This document shows, in pieces, positions 24,543 through 34,057 of a stretch of 64,000 nt of DNA (position 1 is the stretch's first letter; each line of letters starts with the position of its first letter). The notes under the pieces are model-generated. The model saw only the letters and a program-made list of their open reading frames with translations, was not told where the DNA came from and did no database searches. The translations under genes and the position numbers were made by a program. The DNA comes from Heterodera schachtii (Eukaryota; Nematoda; Chromadorea; Rhabditida; Heteroderidae), in NCBI GenBank assembly GCA_023374025.1, contig SIJG01000020.1, positions 1,161,121-1,225,120 on the forward strand. Direction: 5' to 3'.

Positions 24543-25934
24543 TAGGGTTCGAGCCCCGTGGGCGGGGGTGGCTTTTCGCGCGGGCGGGGGATTGCGGGGG
24601 TCAGAGTCGCGGGGACGGGGGCGGGGGTTTGCTTTTAATTAGCTCCAAAAAATCTCACAAAAATAATTTTTTTGAATGATTGTTTGGCTCCACATTCCTT
24701 TATTCGTTGTATCGCCTCGATTTAATTCTTTTTGGTATAATTGCACAAATATTGTCTAAAAATGACCAAATTTAGGGATTATAAATTATTCCAGAATAGT
24801 CAATTTTATGGGTGTTTTTGTCTATTAATCCAGGGTTTCTATCTCAAAATTTTCAAAATAAGAAAGGCCAAAAAATAAGACTAGAATTAAAAATAAGAAC
24901 ATTTTGCAAAATTGCTTCAAATATTTTTACATTTTATTCGATCAAAAATTTATTCTATTATTATATTTATCATAAATTTCAGTGTATTCGGGATCACTAA
25001 ATCAGATTTTTAACATTTTTTGCAGCACATTTCCAAAAACTTGGTGAATGTGCGAGGGGAGAGGTCCCGCCGGGAAAAATTTTGAAAATTTGAATGCAAT
25101 TTGTTAACAAATTTTGTCCAAAAAAGGACAAAAGTTTAAGATCTTTGGCTATTAAGAAAAAATAGGATTTTTTGGGGGCCGGCTGTGCCGATTGGCGCCG
25201 CAAGGGGAAAATTTTTAAGACTTTATATGAATTTTGTTAGAAATTAGCAATTTTTCAGAAATTTCCCTCTTTTATATGAAAATAAGGCACTAACCCCAAA
25301 TCAGAACATTTCTTACAAATAAGAACATATAGAAAAACCCTGTATTAATTTGAAAAAAAAATAATACAATCAAAAGAAAACGTCAGCCGGTGTCGAACTC
25401 ATAACAAAAAGTGTTGTTAATGTTGAAGCACTAACCACTAATCCACAAATACAATATATTTAGAATTGAAAATAAAATTTACTTTATTTCATAAAGATTT
25501 GTAAAAGATGGTTAAAAAATTCAAAATTGTATAATTTTTGCCTTTAATTCCACAAATGTGCCATTCTTAGGGGTGTGTTTTTCACCCCCGCGCCCCCGCG
25601 GGGGTGAAGGTCGCGGGGGCGGGGGATGCGGGGGTCAGAGTCACGGGGGCGGGGACAGGGGTGAGCCCCAAAAACCTGTCCCGTCCCCGGGGACGGGGGC
25701 GGGGGCGGGGGCGGGGGTGAGCCCCAAAAACCTGTCCCGTCCCCGGGGACGGGGGCGGGGGCGGGGGCGGGGACGGGGGTGAGCCCCAAAAAAACTGTCC
25801 CGTCCCTGGGGGCGGGGGCGGGGGCGGGGGTGAGCCCCAAAAACCTGTCCCGTCCCAGGGGACGGGGGCGGGGGCGGGGGTGAGCCCCAAAAACCTGTCC
25901 CGTCCCAGGGGACGGGGGCGGGGCTCGAACCCTA
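24543..25934. mobile_element. Non-autonomous hAT-like TIR element with 8-bp target duplication
   Basis: The element is bounded by perfect 15-bp terminal inverted repeats, TAGGGTTCGAGCCCC at 24543-24557 and its reverse complement at 25920-25934. Both ends are flanked by the same 8 bases, ACTTAAAT (24535-24542 and 25935-25942). An 8-bp duplication and TIRs starting TAGGG fit the hAT superfamily. The 1.39-kb interior has no transposase-like frame. It has GC-rich subterminal sequence at both ends, including a short minisatellite on the right, and a tRNA-like segment on the minus strand near 25.39-25.45 kb. Confidence 0.8.
25580..25925. repeat. GC-rich minisatellite at the right end of the TIR element
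   Basis: About five copies of a roughly 55-65 bp unit made of (gggggc)n followed by gtgagccccaaaaacctgtc and ccgtccc. Similar GC-rich sequence occurs in one copy at the left end (24560-24640). The tandem G-runs could form quadruplexes. Pro-rich frames across it are artefacts. Confidence 0.85.
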
Positions 25935-26001
25935 ACTTAAATCATCCAACAAAAATAATAATCTCTTTGACCTAAATAATTTGTCTGATTCATATTTATA
26001 A

Positions 26002-27544
26002 TTAAATGACAATATGAATAACATGATCCGTTAGCTGTTCAAGATTACTTGCTTCTCCATTCAATTTGTGTGAATGGCATATTTTTATTGGCATTACGGA
26101 TTTAAATGTCTAAAAAGCCGAATATTAAAAATAATTAAATAATTTTGTCAAATTTACCATTTCATCCTTGAGAAGAAAATCCGTTACAAAACTCATTTTA
26201 GCATTCAGTCCACCTGCAATTTCACATGTGTAAGCCTTTATCATAAATTCCAAATTGACAATTTTGCCAATTTTTATCAATTTTTCTGGCAAAGTTTGCA
26301 CAAAAATTCTCTTTTTTAAATCGTACCACCATTCGACATTATTCTTTGAGAAATGACCAGTGACGTGTTGTAAAATAAACGATGAACAATTTTCGACATC
26401 ATTTTTTATGCTCATTTTTATTCTATGATATTTCAATTCACAATTTTGGTTTTGATCATTTTGAACTAAAAAGGAATTTCAGACAAATTTTTATAGCAAA
26501 TTACTTGGCATTTCGGGCAATTCAATTGGACTCCTTTCGAGGGCAGACAAAGGATGCCTTTGTCCAAAAATGTTGATGTCATTCGAATACTGATTGAACA
26601 TCATAAATTTATCAAATTTGACAAAATTGTCAGGCCATTTCTTATTTTAAAATTTGTAAATTTCCTTTTAATAAAGCAAAAAATAAATTAAATAAATTTA
26701 CTTCTTTTTTGGGCGGTTTCCCGTCACATAATCCGTTCACAAAATTGAACACGTAATCCAAACAGTTGGCTTGGTTTGGGTTGAACGATGCTCCAAACCA
26801 AAAGCATTCGCTCATCTCAAAAAACACTTTTTCCGCTTTTTCTGGCCCCACAAAAAGTCCACGACCTTTGAACGATTGTGCCTTTTCCTTATCATTTTCA
26901 TTTAAGCGCATATCAATGGAAAAACGACTAAAATTTGGAAGTAAAACATATTACAAAAAAGGAAATTAACTAATTTATTAATTCTTTGATATTTTCTTGT
27001 TTTTGGCCAAAATACGATTAAAAAAATAGGCAACGGGGAAGTCTATAATCAATATTTACAAATTATTCTAGTAATATATTCAGTTTCCTAATCTCATTAT
27101 AAAAAAATATATCCGTTTTAAAATGTGACAAGACATGTCAATTCAGACTCCGAAATTTCGTCTTTTTTTCGGACAGGTCTTGAATCCCGAAGGGATATGA
27201 ATAAATTCACATTTCTTAAATTGAGCCAGAACTTACAATTTTCTACGCCTAGCATTTGACCGTGTCATATCAAATTCTGAATTTTGGGAATTCAAATATA
27301 TTCCAATGATTGTACCGTAATCTCCTACTGTAACATAGACATGCCCTGGTTCGCCATCACGGTATTTTACACGGATTTTGACCGGCACCAAAGTTGTGGA
27401 AAGCGTTGGTATCATTTGGCTTTCACGAGCCACAGTTGTTACTAATTTCTTCACACCAGCAATTATTTCCGCTTTTTCTAACATTCCCATAATTAAGGCA
27501 CATTTTGTGAAAATGGTCATCATTTGAATCAATGAAAATTGCAT
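26002..27544 (-). CDS. Unrecognised multi-exon protein, possible permuted papain-like fold
   Basis: A phase-consistent model of five exons (27544-27235, about 26925-26700, 26635-26495, 26458-26158 and about 26110-26002) gives a protein of about 370 residues ending HVIHIVI. The N-terminus (MQFSLIQMMTIFTKCALIMG) is hydrophobic and may be a signal peptide. An acceptor-like site about 60 bp upstream allows an earlier exon, so the start is unsure. Notable motifs are GEPGHVYVTVGDYG in exon 1 and NQANCLDYVFNFVNGL in exon 2. A His in a beta-rich segment followed later by Asn-Cys starting a helix is the layout of permuted NlpC/P60, LRAT or PPPDE hydrolases. This assignment is tentative. The downstream half has no recognised domain. 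Confidence 0.6.
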
Positions 27545-27955
27545 TTTTAAATATTTTAAAATTTTAAGAAATATAAAGATGAAAAAGAGAACCACAGCAA
27601 TTTTATCTGAGTTCAAAACGAAATAAATTTGTTAATGATTCTGTAGGTTAAATGTTCATTTATTTTAATTAAATATTAATTTTATACAGACATTCATTTT
27701 TATATAAAGCAAATAAAATTAGGATGGCTTTTATAATATAAATTTATTTTTTTAATAAACAATAATTAATTGGAATTTATCCAGACAGGTCAATAAAAAT
27801 CAGTGATGTCAATTCAAATGTTACGCGACAAAACATTAATTGGTTAATGCGTAATAAAAAGGAATAATTTTTATTATTTTTCGAATAGCAATTTATTGCC
27901 TTAACATTTGGCAATTCATTCCTTCTACAAATGTTAAATAAAAAGTGCCGGAGGA
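27545..27955. other. AT-rich intergenic, nothing seen
   Basis: Very AT-rich sequence upstream of the previous gene. A possible splice acceptor near 27607 (minus strand) hints at a further upstream exon that could not be identified. Confidence 0.4.
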
Positions 27956-28065
27956 TCAGTCACCACAAATGCCAAATGCCACCTCTGCCATAAGCCCACA
28001 AAGGCTGTTCACCACACACTGAAGTTTATATTTAAATGTATTTTCGGGCCATTCTTCACAACTCT
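27956..28065 (-). CDS. Orphan 3' exon of a Cys-rich protein
   Basis: A clean acceptor (TTTTTCAG) is followed by an open frame ending in a stop at 27956. The residues include ESCEEWPENTFKYK, then LQCVVNSLCGLMAEVAFGI and CGD. The Cys pattern and non-repetitive composition look coding. The upstream exon should lie to the right, but a 19-base poly-C run and AT-rich DNA follow and no partner exon was found. It may be a remnant or part of an unseen small secreted protein. Confidence 0.35.
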
Positions 28066-28099
28066 CTGAAAAATCTTCCCCCCCCCCCCCCCCCCCTCT

Positions 28100-28620
28100 T
28101 CATACCAAAATAACTTTATTTGACGTAAATTGTTTGTAAAGGCTCAATTTTTGACCTTTTTAGTACTAAAAACCCCTTTCTTCAATTTTATTTTGTAATT
28201 TAATAGAAAGTATTTTTTTATGCTTATTTGTCAATATTTTAAGGCTACATTTTTACATTTTCCCAAAAAATGGCCCCTTCAGATAGTTTATCTTCCGAAA
28301 AACTCATTTTATAAAATTTTGTTCAAAATAATGATGAAATTAATTTTTCATAGAAATTAGTTTAAAAACAGGAAAACAGGAAAAAATGAAAAATTTGATT
28401 GTTTTTCGCTAAAAATTAGTAAATTTTAGTTATTTATATTTTTTTCAACGAAACTTTTTATTCCGTATTCAGACATTTTAGTGTAAAATTAATGATTTAA
28501 AAAAATTTTCCCTCAATTTGGAAAAACATGTTCAGACTTTTTCAATTTTACCACATTTTGGGATTTTATATCCATTTTCCCAGACTTAGAGATAAGCCAT
28601 AATTTCACACATTTTCTTCT
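28100..28620. other. AT-rich stretch, nothing seen
   Basis: Follows the poly-C run at 28078-28096. No exon recognised on either strand. Confidence 0.4.
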
Positions 28621-28648
28621 TTCTGTTTTATCAGAAACAAACCGAACG

Positions 28649-29006
28649 ATGATTGCGCAACAAAGTGTTGGTGCTGGCCAAGAGGAGCAATGGGTGCCAC
28701 GACGGATTTGGCAGGCGGTAAATAAACAAATATTATTTATTTTTAAACAAATAATACATTTTTATATAAGCCTAAAATTAGAACGATTTGCTGCATAAAT
28801 ACGTGCCCTCGAAAGAGTTGGAAGGGGTAAAGAGAAAATTTAATATTCATTAATTTATATTTTCAATATTTTTAATTGAATTTTTGTCAATAAAATTCAT
28901 TAAACGTAAAGCGCTTAAATTAATCGTTAAGCGGACAAACGGATTAAAATTGCCAGCAGACGGACGAGGGATATTAAAGCGGCCTTGGGCGAATGTTCAA
29001 CAATGA
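28649..29006 (+). CDS. Small hypothetical protein, three exons, 62 residues
   Basis: Three exons (28649-28717, 28782-28826, 28932-29006) join in phase 0 with GT-AG introns of 64 and 105 bp and end in a stop. The product starts MIAQQSVGAGQEEQWVPRR, contains NDLLHKYVPSKELEG and ends PADGRGILKRPWANVQQ. There is no signal peptide or known domain. A tttatcag acceptor just before the first ATG could be a trans-splice site. The phase consistency supports a real gene. Confidence 0.5.
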
Positions 29007-29870
29007 TTTTGCGGCTTGTGAGTTGATTTTTGATTTTCTTTTATTTAAGTGCTTATTAATTAGGCATGATTATTGTTTCAAAAGACAATTGAGTAAAATT
29101 TTAATTTAATTTATTTATAATTAATGCAAATTAAGTCGAAAATGGAAAGACCCATACCGGTGGGGTATAAATTTGGAAGCATCCGTTGGATTACCATTAA
29201 CTAAACTTTGCCGACAATCTCATGAGCTTTTCTTATCACTTTTCTGCTCATGGAATAATTGCCTTTTCGTAATTTATTACTTAATTACCCAAATTAGTCA
29301 ATCCTCAGCAGAAGTGTACAAAAGTCATGTCATAAATTCCCAGCACGAAAAGTTTGTAATTGATAAGCGCCGGAGGGATGCAATTAAGGTTTTTTGCGTG
29401 GGGTAATTAATGAATGAATTGATAAATATCGGAAGGGTCAAATTTTAGCCAAATAGGCAATGCCAAAGGCACAAGCAGAAAAAGTTTAGCAAAAGATAAG
29501 CTTATGGGATCGTCGGCAAAGTTTGTTTATTGATAATGATGGTAATGCGTCGAGGGTCAAATGCCGTTAATGGCGTCCCCCGGCGGAGGAATATTTAAGC
29601 GCATTCACAGGACCAATGCCATTCATTAGCATACTTTTTTGCTGCTGATTATATAATAAATGTTTTTTTCTTTTTTTGATTTCACTCATTTTCTCAATAC
29701 ACTTTCCCCACTCTCTCACCGTTCCGTCTTTTCTTTTTCCTTTTCTCTCATTTAAAATTCTCTCATTAATTAATCTTTTGGTTTTAGCATTAAAATTGAA
29801 ATCTTTTGATTTTGAATTTCTTTATTCCTTGTCTGTTTTCTGCAAAGCATTTTTTGTTTAAATCTTTTCG
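29007..29870. promoter_or_regulatory. Intergenic with a TATTTAAG box and ATGCCA motifs
   Basis: Lies between the two small plus-strand genes. It contains TATTTAAG at 29593-29600 and ATGCCA near 29460 and 29616, followed by pyrimidine-rich sequence that could be a 5' intron. No coding exon was recognised. Confidence 0.4.
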
Positions 29871-29875
29871 CTAAA

Positions 29876-30484
29876 ATGGTTATTCAAACTGAAGACTGGC
29901 AACAGAAGCAGCTCACAGATGATCGGCAGCTGTGGGAGGAAAATGCGCCCTCAGTTGGTCATCCGAATATGGAAAAGCTGAAAGAACAAACAGTTGCTCC
30001 ATGTGCCAATTTCGACGGCGGTATTTTAAAAAAACAAAAAAAAACCATAAAAATTTAAATATAATTAAAAAATACATAAAAATCAAAATTTATTATCAGC
30101 AAAAAATAATAATTGACAATGATCGTAAAATTAACAATGCATATTAAAGTTTTAAGCCGAAATCTGCTGGATCTCTTGGCTTGGCTATGAGCCACCAAGC
30201 AATTTGGAAGGGGGTAAGTGATTTTAAGAGTATTTCTGAGATATTTATAACAAACTTAAAGCTGACAAATGGGACAATTGGCATGCTTTAAACAACGGAT
30301 GGCCAACGGAGACGGAAGAACAAAAGGAAAGGGTAAAAATAGGATTTTTTGGAATTTTTATCATTTTTTTGAATTTTCGTTCGTCAATTAAATTCAGAGT
30401 CTAAGCAAATGGGTGCTCGAATTGTTCCAAGGGATGCGCAATTTTTTGTCTGACAAAGTGGCAAAAAAGTTTACAGAACGCTGA
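29876..30484 (+). CDS. Small hypothetical protein, four exons, about 118 residues
   Basis: ATG at 29876 begins MVIQTEDWQQKQLTDDRQLW. Exons of about 29876-30020, 30157-30211, 30262-30336 and 30399-30484 join in compatible phases and end KVAKKFTER before a stop. The second exon's acceptor is the less certain one. The composition is hydrophilic and Trp-rich (WDNWHALNNGW), with no signal peptide and no recognised family. The KELEG/NLEG exon ends in this and the preceding small gene look alike but may be coincidental. Confidence 0.45.
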
Positions 30485-30858
30485 ACGGAATTTCGATTGG
30501 ACCAGCTCAAATGGAGGGAATAACAGACCATATTTATTGAAAGAAGGCATTTTTGGATTCAACAATTTTAACATTTTATCGTTTTTTTTTGTCATTTTGA
30601 TGACTTACTCTGTTAATTTTTCAAAAATGCTTTTATTATTAATTGCCGTATTGAACGAATCCTTTTACAAATAAAATAATCCTTCCTTACCATTTTATCT
30701 GTCTATTGTTTAATTCGTCAATAAATTGCTTCTTTTTTTTACTTCCTGCGAAATCAATGAAGTAAAAGTTGTAAGCTCAGTTGAGGAAGACAAAAAAAGA
30801 GGTCTAATGTGAAATTGTATAGTCCATGTAACACTTTTAATTAGTCAATTAGGCATCA

Positions 30859-32642
30859 TTAGTGTGCAGCACAGACAATCGCTGGCGAATGTTGAGAAGG
30901 AAAACGTTGCTGCCGACCATGGACAACATTGGCACTGATAATGGGCACTGTTGTCGTGCTTCCAATGCGCAACAATTTCTTGACCAATCCAAACTCACGC
31001 TTGAACGCACTCCGATAATCAGTGCTAAGAAAAAGAAAATTTCACAAAAATAAAAAGCATTTGTTAAAATGCCAAAATTAACTGACGAAAATAATTGTAA
31101 ATTAAATTACGCATATATCGTCGAAATATATTTTTTTTTATTAACCTTGAGGCGATTTTAAAAGTGCTAAATTATTTCTTCAAATTTTCCACCTGTTCAC
31201 AAAAAGAATCGGTGCGTTGGCGGCTGAGCAAATGTTCAGCAGAGAGCCGGAAATGAAAGTGAATTGCCAAACGCGGACATAAGAGCCGAGCTGTTGTTGG
31301 AAGGAGAAGGCCAACTGATAGACGCTAAGATTGATCAGATAGCCGCCGACATTGACCAACAAAATGATCATCAGAGAACGCATCAGACGATTGTTCGTGT
31401 CTTTGGTCACTGAAAAGTATGGATAAATGGGTAATTAGCGAATAAAAACTGATTAAAAGTAATTAAATTTCAGTGGAAAGTTGGCAGGTGGGTCATTAGG
31501 ATCATTAAAACTAATTTCGAGTTAGAAATCTCGGTACTCATAATTTGAGAAGGTGCTGGAAAAGTGCCATTCGAAGAATGATCAATTTCGAATTATGAGA
31601 AACTCAAATTAAGCTTGGCAAATTTTACCAAAAATTTAAAATTTGGCAATTAATTAACGGCACTTGCCCCCTTTTTTGTATTTGATTATCCCTCCAATGG
31701 CCACATAACAAACTATGCACGCAAAATTGAGCAAAGTTGTGATGAAAAAATACTGATTGCGCACAGAATCATCCGACAAAATCTCACAAATGCAACCCGT
31801 GGTTGGCCTAAAAATGGAGAATTGGCCAACATGGTTGACCCATAGAATTTACTCACTTTCCGGAACTGAGAATGGCATTGTATAACAGAAAATAGAGACC
31901 GTAGAGGCCGAACAGCACGCAGGTTACTGTATGTGCGAACAAATAAACACGGTAATGCTTTGTGATGATTGATTTGTGTCTAAAACATTTATCTAATCAA
32001 AAAGAAAATAAATATTTAATAAAAAAATGGAAAAAGGCATTTTTGGCTTACTTGAATGGGAACATAACAGCAAATAAACGATCGACAGAAGCGCAAAACA
32101 TCGCCATCATAATGGCATTGGCACAAAATAACATTGGCTTAGGGGAATTAAAATAAATTTTAAAATTAAATTGGTACCGCAAGGAGAAGCTCAGTTTTAA
32201 ACAGTCCGATAAAATTTATGCCACTCACAACGATAACTAAGAATACAATGTGGCCGCATTGGTGCCCAACTTCGAACAGACAAATTAATGCCATCAAAAC
32301 ATTGGCACTTCCATTGCGCAGGTTTCTTTTATGAAAATATTAGTAAAGCTTATGTAAATTTAATATCAATTATTACTTTGCTCTAAATGTTGTAAAAACA
32401 ACTAATGAGTTCAGAATGACCCCAAAATATGCGGGGATAAAAGCCGAAAGTGCGGGAACAATCAAATCGGACGAAGGACCAGCGAAACGGTAGGCCAAGT
32501 AAAGCTGAAAAGGGAAAAAATTTTTCATTTTTAGCCTAATTTTTATAACATTGACTAATAGTACCAAATAAACTAATTGATAATTGAAAAGAAATAAATT
32601 CCCATTAAATTTTCCATTCGGCAAAATTCCAAATTTCGGCAT
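30859..32642 (-). CDS. srsx-type seven-transmembrane chemoreceptor
   Basis: G-protein-coupled receptor of the nematode Srsx family, probably for chemosensation or a peptide ligand at the plasma membrane. Exons at about 32642-32563, 32505-32380, 32326-32225, 32150-32050, 31985-31860, 31800-31680, 31410-31195 and 31024-30859 cover the helices. TM1 is PALSAFIPAYFGVILNSLVV. TM3 ends in the diagnostic SVDRLFAVMFP. TM7 is followed by ANAPILFVNSTDYRSAF, which matches the NxxEYRxAF-type end of srsx receptors. The last exon joins in phase to give FVNS|TDYR. The cytoplasmic tail is about 50 residues. The start at 32642 is probable; the first exon has no good hydrophobic segment of its own. Confidence 0.8.
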
Positions 32643-32644
32643 CA

Positions 32645-34055
32645 ATTAACACAATTACCGTGTGTTTATTTTTGCGAGCATTAATTTTTAAAAATTTTAT
32701 TAAACCTTTTTGAATAAATTTATGATGCTTTTCACGAGGCACAAAAATTTATGAGATAAAATAACCCAAAATAGAATTTGAATTTCTTTACTGGAAAATC
32801 GGAGCTGGTGTTAATGGACATCAAATTTTGGAAGGAAGTCATATCAAAATTTAAAAAGTGAATTGATAAGAATATCCTTTTTATCTAAGAAAGAAATTAA
32901 AAAATAATAAAAATTGAATTGGATTTTTTATCACCATGTCGCATAAGGAAAAATTAAATGCTTTCATAAAACGAATTGGCACAAACAAAAAGCAATTATA
33001 ATTACCATTTTCTCAAATTTTTATTGGTCTCCGAGAGTGTGGGAAAAATAAAGAAAGAATAATGGCTGAGCAATTAATTTTTGGCACAAATTCAATTACA
33101 AAAAACAGAAAAGAGATTGAGAGAGGAGGAAATAATTTGAAAATTGCGACAATTTTACAAAAACAATAAGCATCGGCTGTTCCTTTGGTATTTTGTGCTT
33201 TCTTAAAATATTGGGCTGCATTTAATTAAATTTATTATAAATAAACAAGCATCAATACAAGTGACTGATTGACCAAAGTCATTAAAAAATTAGCTACGAG
33301 TCGGCTAACAATTCAATTCCATTCTGTGATGTAAATTTGAAACAAATTTGAATGAAATTGAGTTATTTTGTTCTATTTTGCGCATGAGGGCATGGTCAAT
33401 GCATACATTCTGAGTATTAATCGGAAACTTGAAGACTTATAATTAGGGTTGGAATTGTATGCTTTTGCATATTTTTTCTGCGCATATGCTATGAAGAAAG
33501 GGGCTCAAATTTTTTTCTGATTTAGTGAAGGTTTTTAGTCCATATTTCGACCATTTTTAGGAAATTTTCACAAGAAAAAGGCAACAAAAGCGAAAAATAC
33601 ACCCCCAAAAATCGACGTTCTGGAAATTTATAAAAATAAAACCAGGCAAAAATACGAAAAATTTGAGTTTTCGTATATTCTGGCATTTTAATCAATATTT
33701 TGGCCCTTTTTTTCGCGTCGGGGTCACTTCGCCGCGCCAAGTCGCCGCGCCTAGTTTTTTTGGATTTCTCGCCGCCGTATTTTTGCCATACACACAAAAG
33801 CGAACGCCATATTAATACAAGAACAAAAAAACAAAAAAAGCTCATATTAATTAGTGCTTTTGGCCGTTTTTGCTGCATAAATGTGAATTTTTTGAAAATT
33901 GAATTTTGGAGTTTTCGTTTGAATCCGGGTTCGGGGTTCGAATTGGGTCAACGATTCTAAGAAATGGTAATTAATTAGAAAGGTTAAAGATCATTAAAAA
34001 GGAAAGAAGAATTGGAGGCGGCACACACTTCCGGCACGACATGACAAACAGACTA
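32645..34055. other. Intergenic, no gene seen
   Basis: AT-rich DNA between the GPCR gene and the tandem array. Near 33.9 kb the stretch tgaatccgggttcggggttc resembles part of the fold-back element found in the GPx intron (44.1-44.5 kb), suggesting a degraded relative. A GC-richer patch at 33.71-33.77 kb is unexplained. Confidence 0.45.
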
Positions 34056-34057
34056 TG

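Noticed and set aside
24543..24557. Functional tRNA gene suggested by GGTTCGAGCCC
   Set aside because: The B-box-like sequence is the transposon TIR. No matching A box or cloverleaf surrounds it.
25544..25890. Pro-rich frames such as PAPAPAPRDG
   Set aside because: They are translations of the GC-rich minisatellite inside the TIR element.
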